Part shown: piece by piece, positions 7,305 through 14,313 of the stretch
Layout of the letters: every line of letters starts with the position of its first letter
Numbering within the stretch: position 1 is the first letter of the stretch
IMG/VR virus record: IMGVR_UViG_3300031250_000121
Location: 1 to 27,331 of that record
Reading direction: 5' to 3' (one strand)
Length of the DNA: 27,331 nucleotides
Origin: a virus
Notes under the pieces: generated by a model
What the model was told of the DNA's origin: nothing
What the model saw: only the letters and a program-made list of their open reading frames with translations
Databases searched by the model: none
Translations under genes and position numbers: made by a program

Positions 7305-8938
7305 CAATAGAGCCCTTCCTGCGGGAGCTTCATGTCCGCGGCGTCGGCGGTATCCTCGCCGCGGTTCGACTCGCGTAGCGTGCGGGCGCTCTCATAGTCG
7401 TAGAGCGCGACCAGCGCCCGCGTCGCCGCATAGGCGAGCATCAGCGCGACGGCCGCGTCTCCGTGGCGGTTCTTCTGCTCGCCGGATTTGAGCGCGGGAA
7501 TGAAGGGCACGCCGCCTTTCGTCTTCACCAGCCGCAGATCCGAGTGGATCTCCGAATCCGCCGGAATCTCGATCGCGTCATCCTCGAAGGCGGTTTTCAC
7601 GGGCTGGGCGTTGTCGCGATACCAGGGAATGTTGAGCGCGACCGCCTCGGTGCGCTCCAGCCCATATTGCTGGACCGCGTATTCCGCGATCGACATGCCG
7701 AGGCCGGTCGCGTCGTGCTTGGAGGCCGAAAAACGCGGCAGGCGGTCGCAGATATATTTGAGCACCTGCTTTTGCTGATCGAACGGAATGCGCCGCATCT
7801 CGACGACGAAGGGCGTGATGCGCCGCGTGGTGCGCGAGATGGCGAGCGGCCAGAGCACGGAGAGATCGCGCACGCGCCCATAGTCGCCGCCGAGGAAATG
7901 GCCGAGGTGCGAGTCGAGCGTGCGGAGGATCGGCAGCAGCTCGCGCTCGCACCAGTCGTTTATGTCGGCCTCGCGCAGATGCGCCGGCCAATAGGTGAAG
8001 CTCTCGGGCCGCTCGAGGCGCAGCACGGGAATGCCCTGGCGCGAGCGCGCTTCGATCAGCGGAGCCAGTAACCAAGCGCCGCCGCCCTCGGAGGGAATGC
8101 AGAACAGCTCCTCGTCGGCCGCCTCGCCGTAGAAGGCGACAATGTCGGAGCGCCACTTCGCCTCTTTCTCGACGCTCCACTCCTCGCCCTTGACGAGGCA
8201 GACGCGCTCATAAAGGCCTTGCTTCAGTGCGTCGTCGAAGTCGATGCGCAAAAGCGCATAGGGCTTGCGGCCGCCGCGAATGTCGAGGATCAGCCGATTA
8301 TAGGGATTGTCCGTGCCGTTGTGGGTCGAGATGATCAGGACCTTGCCGCCCCAGATCAGCAGAGCGAGCGCCGCCTGCAGCACGGCGTCGAGATCGTCGT
8401 GGAAGGCCGCCTCGTCGATGATCACATAGCCCTGACGGCCGCGCAGCGAACGCGGGCGGGAGGCGAGCGCGACGATCTCGAATCCGGAGGCGAAACGGAT
8501 TCGGAACGCCTGGATGAATTTGTCCGGCTCGCTCTCGAACAGGAAGTCCTCGACGCCGGCGACGGTGACCGCCTTGACGAAGGAGCGCGCCCACATGGCG
8601 CAAGTGTCGATGAACTCGCGCGCCATATCGAGATTGTAGCCGATATAGAGCGTATCCATGCCGCCGGCCGACTTCTCGGCGGCGGACGTTAGCACGGCGT
8701 CCGCGCCGGCCGCCCAGGTCACCCCCGTGCGGCGGCTCTTCTCGACGACGGTGACGGCGTTTGTCGCCGTGGTGGCGAGCAGCTGCGACTGATAGGGGAG
8801 GAGCACAGCCGGCATGCCGCCGGCTGTCTCCAGCTTCTCGGGTGCCAGCGCCAGGCTGTCCAGGCGATGGCGCTTCCACTCCGCCTCGGTGATGAGGCGG
8901 GCGGACTGGATTTCTTCATAGGACGGGAGCACGGTCAT
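7304..8938 (-). CDS. Terminase large subunit (Mu gp28-like)
   Basis: 544 residues; the ATPase/nuclease motor that packages phage DNA. An adapted Walker A (EKSRRTGVTW, about 66-75), Walker B (YVIIDEA, 171-177) and a coupling motif (IISTHNGTDNPYN, 202-214) define the ATPase. The nuclease half has acidic FLGGDYGRVRDLSV, KHDATGLG and a late HGDAAVAL, consistent with an RNase H-like fold. Length and order (small terminase, then large, then portal) agree with Mu-like phages. The start overlaps the methyltransferase stop by four bases. Packaging is expected to be headful from integrated copies with flanking host DNA. Confidence 0.93.
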   Translation of the reverse strand: MTVLPSYEEIQSARLITEAEWKRHRLDSLALAPEKLETAGGMPAVLLPYQSQLLATTATNAVTVVEKSRRTGVTWAAGADAVLTSAAEKSAGGMDTLYIGYNLDMAREFIDTCAMWARSFVKAVTVAGVEDFLFESEPDKFIQAFRIRFASGFEIVALASRPRSLRGRQGYVIIDEAAFHDDLDAVLQAALALLIWGGKVLIISTHNGTDNPYNRLILDIRGGRKPYALLRIDFDDALKQGLYERVCLVKGEEWSVEKEAKWRSDIVAFYGEAADEELFCIPSEGGGAWLLAPLIEARSRQGIPVLRLERPESFTYWPAHLREADINDWCERELLPILRTLDSHLGHFLGGDYGRVRDLSVLWPLAISRTTRRITPFVVEMRRIPFDQQKQVLKYICDRLPRFSASKHDATGLGMSIAEYAVQQYGLERTEAVALNIPWYRDNAQPVKTAFEDDAIEIPADSEIHSDLRLVKTKGGVPFIPALKSGEQKNRHGDAAVALMLAYAATRALVALYDYESARTLRESNRGEDTADAADMKLPQEGLY

Positions 8939-9513
8939 TCCGCGGCCTCATCGAACTTGGTGGCCTCGTCGCCCCAATTGCTCCAGCCGGGCCGCGTCTG
9001 CCGCGAGAAGAGATCGAGCTTGCGCACGCCGGGAAACATGCGCTCGCACTTCTGGTAGATTTCCTCGGGCTTGCGCGAGTGCTCGCGCAGCGGCGCCTCG
9101 ATCAGATTGCGTTCACTGTGCGAGACGATCTTCGGCTCGCCGATGGCGCCCCAGAGATAGGCCTCCGCCGCCGAGCGCTCCCAATAGCCGAGACCGAACG
9201 CCCATTTCGCGCCCGTGGCGCTGCGCTTGCCCCAGACGCCGTAGGATTTGTAGGCGAAGCCCCAATGCAGCATGAGATCGAGCTGCATGGGCAGCAACGG
9301 CCCTGTCGTCCAGAGGCACATTGCGCAATTGGGCGCCGCGAGCCTCCAGACCGGGAGCGCGTAGAGCTGCTCGCGGGTCATGGTGCGATAGTGGCGGCTC
9401 GCGCTCTTGGCCTGCCCCTTGTCGCTGCGCGTGGCGTAGCTCCACGCCGGATCGGCGAGGATCAGCCCGAAGCTCGACGGCTCCAGATTGCCGAAGGGCC
9501 AGTCCTCGCTCAC
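8935..9513 (-). CDS. MT-A70 family adenine methyltransferase
   Basis: 192 residues. The MT-A70 (Ime4-type) fold is recognised by the catalytic LILADPAWSY motif at about 17-26, HYRTMTREQLYALPVW, CAMCLWTTGPLLP, and the later REHSRKPEEIYQ and KLDLFSRQTRPGWSNWG motifs. It would transfer a methyl group from SAM to the N6 of adenine in DNA, perhaps protecting packaged DNA from host restriction. The usual DPPW is DPAW here, a change that may be normal in phage members of the family. It sits between the two terminase genes with four-base overlaps on both sides, so it is made together with the packaging machinery. Confidence 0.9.
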   Translation of the reverse strand: MSEDWPFGNLEPSSFGLILADPAWSYATRSDKGQAKSASRHYRTMTREQLYALPVWRLAAPNCAMCLWTTGPLLPMQLDLMLHWGFAYKSYGVWGKRSATGAKWAFGLGYWERSAAEAYLWGAIGEPKIVSHSERNLIEAPLREHSRKPEEIYQKCERMFPGVRKLDLFSRQTRPGWSNWGDEATKFDEAAE

Positions 9514-10076
9514 GCCTCCCTCCGCACGCCGAGGATCTCTGCGCGCAGCGTGGCGACGGTCTCCTCGGTGAGGCCCTTGGCCTTGCCGACCTTGGCGACG
9601 GCCTCGCTGGCCTTCTTCTCGAAATCGGCGACGAGCTTCGTGCGCCGCTCGGCCGAGAGCTTCTGGCCCTGGATGGTGGCGAGATAAGCGCGCGCCATCT
9701 CCATGCTGTTCTTCGGCGTCAGCGCGCCGGGCTCGTCGTCGAGCAGCTCGGCGATCAGCATCTTGATCAGCTCGCCGAGCACGATATTCGACTCGTCGAC
9801 GCGGTCCGGCGTGAACTGCGGGGCGATCCCCTCGAACAATGCACGTCCCTCGGCGATCCTGCGCGCGGCGTTCGCGAGGCGCATCGAGCGGCGATTGAAG
9901 GCGCTTTTGGAGATGAGCTCCAAGCCCTTGTCCGCGAGCCGGCCGTTGAGGTCGGACAAAATCTCCGCCTGCGTCCGCTGGCGCCTGTTCAGCTCGGCCA
10001 TCGCCCAGGCGATATCTTCCTGCGCTTCTTCGGGCAGCGTGTCGATCGAGGAGAGACGGCCGCGTCCCGTCGCCAT
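9510..10076 (-). CDS. DUF3486 protein (Mu gp27-like, probable small terminase)
   Basis: 188 residues. DUF3486 proteins occupy the small-terminase position in Mu-like phages. Visible are the N-terminal RGRLSSIDTLPEEAQEDIAW (typical GR.S.ID.LP), an HTH-like segment around RTQAEILSDLNGRLADKGLE followed by SKSAFNRRSMRL, and a long helical C-terminus ending in the family-typical LRAEILGV. It probably recognises the phage end and brings DNA to the large subunit. There is a one-base gap from the upstream gene and a four-base overlap with the methyltransferase. Confidence 0.88.
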   Translation of the reverse strand: MATGRGRLSSIDTLPEEAQEDIAWAMAELNRRQRTQAEILSDLNGRLADKGLELISKSAFNRRSMRLANAARRIAEGRALFEGIAPQFTPDRVDESNIVLGELIKMLIAELLDDEPGALTPKNSMEMARAYLATIQGQKLSAERRTKLVADFEKKASEAVAKVGKAKGLTEETVATLRAEILGVRREA

Positions 10077-10077
10077 G

Positions 10078-10371
10078 TCAGTGCGCCGGCCGAGCGACGC
10101 CGCTGATGACGATCCGGCCGCTCAAATGGTCCAGCCCCTTCTGCGTGAGCATGGCGATCAGCACGGAGGCATGTTCCTGGAGCGCGACCGCGCCCATTTC
10201 GGCGAGCCAGCGCAACTCGTCGTTCACCCACTCTCTCGGCTTGTTGATCGCGGACCGCAGCTCGAGGTCCTCCCGCAGCTGGACGCTATTCCAGCGCTGA
10301 TCCGGCTGTTCGGATATTCCGCGCAGAATGGCGAGGCGCGCATACTGGCGCTGGACTTCGATCGCGCTCAT
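10078..10371 (-). CDS. VpaChn25_0724-family phage protein
   Basis: 97 residues with a winged-helix-like layout: an N-terminal helix (RQYARLAILRGISEQPD), a middle helix pair (SVQLREDLELRSAINKPREWVNDELRWLAEMG) and a C-terminal LTQKGLDHLSGR....GV.RP ending. This is the pattern of the VpaChn25_0724 family seen just upstream of DUF3486 in Mu-like phages. Its role is unknown; a DNA-binding part in packaging or late expression is possible. Overlaps neighbours by four bases upstream. Confidence 0.8.
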   Translation of the reverse strand: MSAIEVQRQYARLAILRGISEQPDQRWNSVQLREDLELRSAINKPREWVNDELRWLAEMGAVALQEHASVLIAMLTQKGLDHLSGRIVISGVARPAH

Positions 10372-10730
10372 CTCGCCGCCGCCTCCGCCTGGATCGCGCG
10401 ATCCTCCGCCCGCTCATACTGAGAGACGAGCGTGTCCAGCTTGTAGAGGACCGAGTCGAATTTCGCATCGAGCTTGGTGATTTGCGTGTGCAACTGGTGG
10501 AACTCATCCTTCGTCGGCAGATGTTCCACCTCCACTTCGATCTTGCCGAGCCGAACCTCGACGCCGTCGACGCGCTCGAACAGGCGTCGGAGATCGGATT
10601 GCGCGCCGTGGACGTCACGCTCGACGCCTTCGAGCGCCTTGTCGCTCTTCTTCGAGAACGCCGCCCAGACCCCGAGAGAGATCGCCGTCGCCGTCCCCGC
10701 CCATTGCGCCGCCGTGCCCCAATCCATCAC
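10368..10730 (-). CDS. DUF2730-like membrane-anchored coiled-coil protein
   Basis: 120 residues. An N-terminal segment (about 7-26, WGTAAQWAGTATAISLGVWA) can span the membrane. The rest is a long charged coiled coil (residues 30-115) with heptad-like spacing of V/L/I. This fits DUF2730, a Mu-like phage family lying between the lysis genes and the terminase genes. Start GTG at 10730 overlaps the upstream stop (GTGA); the ATG at 10727 is the alternative. The function is not known. Confidence 0.72.
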   Translation of the reverse strand: MMDWGTAAQWAGTATAISLGVWAAFSKKSDKALEGVERDVHGAQSDLRRLFERVDGVEVRLGKIEVEVEHLPTKDEFHQLHTQITKLDAKFDSVLYKLDTLVSQYERAEDRAIQAEAAAR

Positions 10731-10837
10731 CAGAACCTTCCTTCAAAGAGATATGAGGCCAGCACGATCAGCGCCGGCGACGCGCCGATGACGACGGCGA
10801 CGACGACGCCGATCGCATCGCGGGTCTCCGGCTTCAT
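10727..10837 (-). CDS. 36-residue single-span membrane protein
   Basis: A very short gene with one hydrophobic span (residues about 10-29, IGVVVAVVIGASPALIVLAS) between a charged N-terminus (MKPETRD) and a short aromatic tail. Reality is supported by four-base overlaps with both neighbours in an otherwise gapless operon. Its place next to the lysis genes makes a holin or antiholin accessory possible, but nothing in the sequence proves this. Confidence 0.6.
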   Translation of the reverse strand: MKPETRDAIGVVVAVVIGASPALIVLASYLFEGRFW

Positions 10838-11094
10838 CGCTTGCCCCCGCAGGCGTCGCGCCAATTTTGATTGTTCGCGGCGACGGCGCGCACGAAGCGA
10901 GAGAAATCGACGCAGATCGGATCGGCCGATGTCTCGCCATGCGGGCATGTCTGCTTGATCCAGGCTTTCAGCGCCGGCGACGCCGGGGCCTCGACGATCC
11001 TGTCGCAGGTCTCGTCGATATAGACGGGACCGCCCATGGCGAGCGCTTCAGAGCTTATCGACAGCGTCGCCAAAATCGCCAGCGTCAGTCGCAC
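10834..11094 (-). CDS. Exported small Cys-containing protein, overlaps spanin-like gene
   Basis: 86 residues from a GTG preceded by AGGAGGT with a five-base spacing. Residues 1-19 are a signal peptide (LTLAILATLSISSEALA, cleavage after Ala). The mature part has four Cys (ETCDR, QTCPHG, PICVDF, DACGG), which could form two disulfides in the periplasm. The first 47 bases overlap the upstream spanin-like gene in another frame, an arrangement reminiscent of Rz/Rz1. There is no lipobox, however, so it is not a standard Rz1 lipoprotein. A lysis or superinfection role is inference. Confidence 0.75.
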   Translation of the reverse strand: MRLTLAILATLSISSEALAMGGPVYIDETCDRIVEAPASPALKAWIKQTCPHGETSADPICVDFSRFVRAVAANNQNWRDACGGKR

Positions 11095-11278
11095 GTCGCA
11101 CCTCCTCGGCCTTGCGCGCGTCGGCCAGCTGCTTGCGCGCGGCCTCGGCGTTCTGCTTCTCCTCGGCCGCGCGCTGCGCGTCCGCTCCTCCACGCCTCAC
11201 CGCGCCGATCACGGCGAGGCCGAGGCTGACGGCCACGATCGCCCCAGCGGCGATCGCGGCCCAGGCGTAGGGCGACAA
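11048..11278 (-). CDS. Small membrane-anchored coiled-coil protein, i-spanin-like
   Basis: 76 residues. A single N-terminal membrane span (about 4-26, AWAAIAAGAIVAVSLGLAVIG) is followed by RR and a charged Ala/Glu/Lys coiled coil, the layout of Rz-type inner-membrane spanins. It is shorter than lambda Rz. The start is TTG at 11278, five bases after the holin stop. Spanins link inner and outer membranes in the last step of Gram-negative lysis. The call rests on topology and on its place directly after holin. Confidence 0.65.
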   Translation of the reverse strand: MSPYAWAAIAAGAIVAVSLGLAVIGAVRRGGADAQRAAEEKQNAEAARKQLADARKAEEVRRATDAGDFGDAVDKL

Positions 11279-11282
11279 GGCC

Positions 11283-11759
11283 CTACGCCGCCTTTGTGGA
11301 GCCGATCGCCTTGGAGGCTTTGATGCGCCCCCAAATGGCGACGAGGCCGCCGAGGAGCGATCCCGCGCCGGCGACGAGGCCGCCGATCTGCGTGACGCCG
11401 TCGACGAGCGCGGCCTGATCGGCCGGCGTCACCGCATAGCCAGCGAGCTGTGCTGCGCCGGCGACGGCGGCGACGGCGCCGCCCAAAATGCCGCGCGAGA
11501 GATACCAGGGCTTTGTTTCATCCATGACGCTTTGCTCCATCACTGCCAGTAGGCCCGGCGCGGGTTGCTTCGCGACCGGGTATTCACGTTTCAAGTCCTG
11601 CAATAGGCCGATCCCGTAGTAGATGATCACGGCGAGCAGGATGAGGATTCCCAGCGCGATGATGCGCCGGTCCGGATGCGGGACGGCGAGGTGAAACAGC
11701 CACGCCGCGAACAGGCCGACGACGATCGTGCGAAATAGGACCGCGATGAGCTGCCCCAT
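11283..11759 (-). CDS. Holin-like membrane protein
   Basis: 158 residues with four probable membrane spans: about 4-24 (IAVLFRTIVVGLFAAWLFHL), 33-52 (IIALGILILLAVIIYYGIGL), 90-108 and 121-143. The C-terminal part (KPWYLSRGILGGAVAAVAG, then a TPADQAALVDGVTQIGGLVAG stretch and WGRIKA) closely follows a common phage holin pattern. It appears joined to an extra two-span N-terminal part. It would form the timed membrane lesion that releases endolysin. Located directly after endolysin, with two bases between them. Confidence 0.8.
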   Translation of the reverse strand: MGQLIAVLFRTIVVGLFAAWLFHLAVPHPDRRIIALGILILLAVIIYYGIGLLQDLKREYPVAKQPAPGLLAVMEQSVMDETKPWYLSRGILGGAVAAVAGAAQLAGYAVTPADQAALVDGVTQIGGLVAGAGSLLGGLVAIWGRIKASKAIGSTKAA

Positions 11760-11761
11760 GG

Positions 11762-12253
11762 TCAGGACTCCTTCGCGCCGGAGACCGCGGCCGTCTTCAC
11801 GCCCGCGGCGCTCGCCGTGGGGATTGCGACGCCCATCGGCCAGCGGAAGGCGACGATCTGCGCGCGCGGAATGCCTTCAATGCAGACGCGATCGTTCTGA
11901 TTGCCGCCGAGCGCATAGACGGTCTTGGCGTCGAAGCCGGCGATGAAGAAGACATGGCCGCCGCCCGTGCGCTTCTTGACGCCGATCGCGCCGACGAGCG
12001 GCTTTTTCAGCGCCTGGCCGTATTTGGCGTAGTCCAGCGCCCAAAGCGTGCCGCTGTTGGGCAGGCCGGCCTCATGCAGCACGGCGCCGACGAAAGCCGC
12101 GCACCAGGGCGTGCGGTGATCGTTCTTCACCTCGCCGTGGCCGGACTCCAGGAAGAACTTCAAGACGGTCGGATTGGCTTTGAGGTCCGTTCCCTCGTGG
12201 ACGCCCATGTAGGAATGGGCGATCTTCATCCAGGGAAGATCGGTCGCGGTCAT
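11762..12253 (-). CDS. Endolysin, CHAP-like (TIGR02594 family)
   Basis: 163 residues. A CHAP/NlpC-type cysteine peptidase or amidase: the catalytic Cys51 is in DHRTPWCAAFVGAVL, the His100 in TGGGHVFFIAG, and a polar residue follows in LGGNQND (about 116-121). This is the TIGR02594 pattern common in phages. It would cut peptidoglycan at the end of infection. There is no signal peptide, so release depends on the holin. First gene of the late region, 58 bases downstream of a palindromic operator, with a GAGGGGG ribosome site before the ATG. Confidence 0.9.
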   Translation of the reverse strand: MTATDLPWMKIAHSYMGVHEGTDLKANPTVLKFFLESGHGEVKNDHRTPWCAAFVGAVLHEAGLPNSGTLWALDYAKYGQALKKPLVGAIGVKKRTGGGHVFFIAGFDAKTVYALGGNQNDRVCIEGIPRAQIVAFRWPMGVAIPTASAAGVKTAAVSGAKES

Positions 12254-12369
12254 TGTCGCCCCCTCGTTCGGAATGATCCGAAGCTAGGGCCCGCGCCGTC
12301 CCGAAATGCCGGAGACAGCTGTCTCCGAGGGAGAGATTCCGTTCGCCGGACTATGACGCGCGGCGCGCG
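12254..12369 (-). promoter_or_regulatory. Late promoter region (Plys-like)
   Basis: This 116-base gap separates the Mor-like activator gene from endolysin. It holds the perfect operator palindrome (12311-12326), a TAGCTT -10 candidate starting 24 bases downstream of it (12282-12287) and no -35 match, as expected for an activator-dependent promoter. A TTCGGA/TCCGAA hairpin (12267-12282) overlaps the expected transcription start near 12274. Confidence 0.68.
12311..12326 (-). promoter_or_regulatory. Late-promoter operator 1 (upstream of endolysin)
   Basis: GGAGACAGCTGTCTCC is a perfect 16-bp palindrome. It is repeated with one base change at 4262-4277 upstream of the protease gene. It lies directly downstream of the activator gene and 58 bases from the endolysin ATG. 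The inferred ligand is the Mor/C-like dimer. Confidence 0.78.
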
Positions 12370-12771
12370 TCAGAACAAGCGGCCCTGGCGCTTGTCGCCT
12401 TCGTCGCGCATGCGGGCGCGATGTCGCTGCACCGTGCGCATGTGGATGCCGAGCTCGCGCGCCACTTCCTCGCGCGTCTTGCCGGCCTCTGTCAGCTCGA
12501 CGCAGCGGCGGCGCGCGCGGGCGTAGAAGTTCTTGGGGCCGAGCGGCACCAGCAGATAGATGCCGCCGTCCGCCGTGGAGCGGAAATGCGCGCAGAGCTT
12601 GTCCGCCGCCTCGCGGCCGACGAGACGCGGCAACCAATGCGCGTCGCCGGCCCGCGCCGGAAAATGCACGCGCGTGCCGCCCTTCTCATGCGCGATGGCG
12701 AGCGCCGCCGGCAGGCCTGCGACGTCCGCGATCTCCCGCAATATGCCGTGGAGATAGTGATAGTCGTTCAC
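12370..12771 (-). CDS. mor: Mor/C-family late transcription activator
   Basis: 133 residues. Mor-family features: an N-terminal dimerisation helix (HYLHGILREIADVAGLPAALAIAHEKGG, start to about 32), the G...YLLVPLGPKNFYARAR segment near 69-86, and a C-terminal HTH (GKTREEVARELGIHMRTVQRH, about 97-117). In Mu, Mor turns on the middle promoter and the related C protein turns on late promoters. Only one such gene is seen here, at the end of the early operon and next to the palindromic operator, so it probably acts on the late promoters directly. The GTG start overlaps the upstream stop (GTGA). It binds as a dimer, fitting a dyad site. Confidence 0.88.
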   Translation of the reverse strand: MNDYHYLHGILREIADVAGLPAALAIAHEKGGTRVHFPARAGDAHWLPRLVGREAADKLCAHFRSTADGGIYLLVPLGPKNFYARARRRCVELTEAGKTREEVARELGIHMRTVQRHRARMRDEGDKRQGRLF

Positions 12772-13013
12772 GGACGCTGCTCCAGCAGAAACGGCTTATC
12801 GGATTTCGCGATCATCGTGACGCAGACGCCGTTCTCGACGACAAAAATCATGCCGTCCATCTTCACTGTGTAGCGGCTCTGCCCGAGCGCCAGGGCCGCG
12901 GCCGAGGCGTCGGTCAGCGCGGCCTGCATCTGCTTGCGCAGCGTCTCCAGGTCGAAGCCGCCGGCGCGCGAGAGAAAGCGCAAGAGCGCATGGTCGGAAA
13001 CGCCGATCGTCAT
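12768..13013 (-). CDS. Hypothetical 81-residue protein
   Basis: Begins MTIGVSDHALLRFLSRAGGFDLETLRKQM. The 'S.HALLRFLSRAGGFDLE' opening and the later SRYTVKMDGMIFVVENGVCVTMIAK block suggest a small alpha/beta protein that recurs in alphaproteobacterial phages near the end of the early operon. The pattern of helix, helix and paired strands with an N-terminal His resembles BrnT/RelE-like small folds, but I cannot assign it to either. Four-base overlaps on both sides show it is a real part of the operon. Confidence 0.65.
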   Translation of the reverse strand: MTIGVSDHALLRFLSRAGGFDLETLRKQMQAALTDASAAALALGQSRYTVKMDGMIFVVENGVCVTMIAKSDKPFLLEQRP

Positions 13014-13225
13014 TGCTCCATCCTCTGCTTGATGATCCGCTGATCCTTGTCCAGCCAGCGCAGCAGCTCGACGATGCGCTTCTGCCGCGCCTCGTGGACG
13101 GCGCCGTGCTGCATTTTGGAATAGGGCTTGAAGCCGAACTTGCCCTGGCCGATCTCCAGCATGCGCTCGGCCTCCTCCAGCGCGGCGCGGATCGACGGAC
13201 GGCGGTCTTGCGGTCGCTCGCTCAT
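13010..13225 (-). CDS. Hypothetical 71-residue helical protein
   Basis: Charged, mostly helical: MSERPQDRRPSIRAALEEAE then a GKFGFKPYSKMQHGAVHEAR turn and a C-terminal basic helix (RQKRIVELLRWLDKDQRII). No family is recognised. Overlaps the genes on both sides by four bases, so it is translated as part of the early operon. Basic residues would allow nucleic acid contact, but no DNA-binding motif is clear. Confidence 0.6.
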   Translation of the reverse strand: MSERPQDRRPSIRAALEEAERMLEIGQGKFGFKPYSKMQHGAVHEARQKRIVELLRWLDKDQRIIKQRMEQ

Positions 13226-13566
13226 TGGTCCTCGCTCCTCGCCATTCTCTCGGCGGCGCGCGCCAGGCGCTGCGCCGTCGCTGCGTAGCGTCGCCAGCGA
13301 CGCTCGGCATGGGCGCTGCGCCGCGCGGCCTGCTTGGCCTCCTCGAAGAGGCGGCGATAGGTCTCGCCGCCGCCCAGCGTCAGCAGATGATCGCGCGCCG
13401 CGCGGCAGGCGGAGACTGATTGCGCCGCCAGCACGAGGCGCTCCTCGTTCTCGCGCGCCGCCGCCTCGGCCGCGATGCGCGCCTTCGCCTCGGCGATCTG
13501 CCGCGGCGTCGCATAGCGCGCCAGGCGCTTCAGCTCCGTGCGCGAGCAGTCGTCGAGGGAGAGCAT
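13222..13566 (-). CDS. Hypothetical 114-residue coiled-coil protein
   Basis: Starts MLSLDDCSRTELKRLARYAT. Rich in Ala, Arg and Glu with long helices; a likely coiled coil covers about residues 20-60 and 75-110. The first 30 residues (SRTELKRLARYATPRQIAEA) look like a small helix-turn-helix. No function is recognised. It begins one base after the upstream stop and overlaps the downstream gene by four bases. Confidence 0.6.
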   Translation of the reverse strand: MLSLDDCSRTELKRLARYATPRQIAEAKARIAAEAAARENEERLVLAAQSVSACRAARDHLLTLGGGETYRRLFEEAKQAARRSAHAERRWRRYAATAQRLARAAERMARSEDQ

Positions 13567-13567
13567 G

Positions 13568-13771
13568 TCAATTCTCCGCCGGCGCGCGCGCCGCGAGTTC
13601 CATGAAATAGTCCGCCGCGGCGAAGGCTGTGCGCCGCCATGCGGAACGGCATTCGGGCTCCATCGCCTCGAGCGCTTCGCTCGCATCCGGCATTGGCCGA
13701 ACGAGGCCGTAATTGGCCTCGCAGAGCCTGACAGCCAATTCCTCCGTATCGATTTCGATGAGCTTCTTCAT
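13568..13771 (-). CDS. Hypothetical 67-residue acidic protein
   Basis: Translation MKKLIEIDTEELAVRLCEAN and on, ending in a helical DYFMELAARAPAEN. The ATG at 13771 shares its A with the stop of the nuclease gene (TGATG) and has GGAGG upstream; GTG at 13774 or 13783 is less likely. The C-terminal half, with R..W...A..A.DYFMELA, recalls small phage proteins of unknown function placed in early operons. No catalytic or binding motif is seen. Confidence 0.6.
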   Translation of the reverse strand: MKKLIEIDTEELAVRLCEANYGLVRPMPDASEALEAMEPECRSAWRRTAFAAADYFMELAARAPAEN

Positions 13772-14313
13772 CACCGCCTCCACATGGCTTCGAAAGCCGT
13801 TTGAAACGCGCTTATCGCCCGCTCGCAGTCGATCGCGATCAGGTCATTGTCCTGGCGGCGCAGGCCGCCATGGGTGAAATTGCCGGCGCCCGTGCGCAGC
13901 AGGCGGCCGTCGATCGAATAGGCCTTCAGATGCATGAAGGGCGCGGGGCTCGGCTTGTAGCGCACCTCGACGTTGCGCTCGGCCGCGAGCTGGTCGATCG
14001 CCTCGGCGAGCCGGCGCGGCTGGTGCGCGTCGCGCCCGTCGCGATAGACGCGCACCACAACGCCGCGCTGCGCCGCCCGCGTGAGCGCGTCGATGACCGG
14101 CGTCGAGGTGAGCACATAGGCGGCGAAGTCGATGCGCTCGCGTGCGCCGTCGATCAGCCGCACGTCGATCGCCTCGAGATCGTCACCCGGCGCGAAGCCC
14201 TGCTCGAGCACATGGCAGGACTCGCCGGCGGCTGCCGGCTGGACGTTAATTTTCGCGGCCACGAATGAGGCCGAGAAAATTAACGCGAGGGGGAGAACGA
14301 GAATGGGTCTCAT
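13771..14313 (-). CDS. Exported phospholipase D-family nuclease (Nuc-like)
   Basis: 180 residues with a signal peptide (about 1-20, ILVLPLALIFSASFVAA). The domain is a single-HKD PLD/Nuc type: H128-x-K130-x4-D135 in FMHLKAYSIDG, followed by GAGNFTHGGLRRQDND, as in plasmid Nuc endonucleases, which act as dimers. A YVLTSTPVIDAL helix and VVVRVYRDGRD strand precede it. It probably acts on DNA (or lipid) in the periplasm. An exported nuclease in the early operon could degrade DNA of competing phage or host, or act in exclusion; this is inference. Overlaps the upstream small membrane protein gene by four bases. Confidence 0.88.
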   Translation of the reverse strand: MRPILVLPLALIFSASFVAAKINVQPAAAGESCHVLEQGFAPGDDLEAIDVRLIDGARERIDFAAYVLTSTPVIDALTRAAQRGVVVRVYRDGRDAHQPRRLAEAIDQLAAERNVEVRYKPSPAPFMHLKAYSIDGRLLRTGAGNFTHGGLRRQDNDLIAIDCERAISAFQTAFEAMWRR

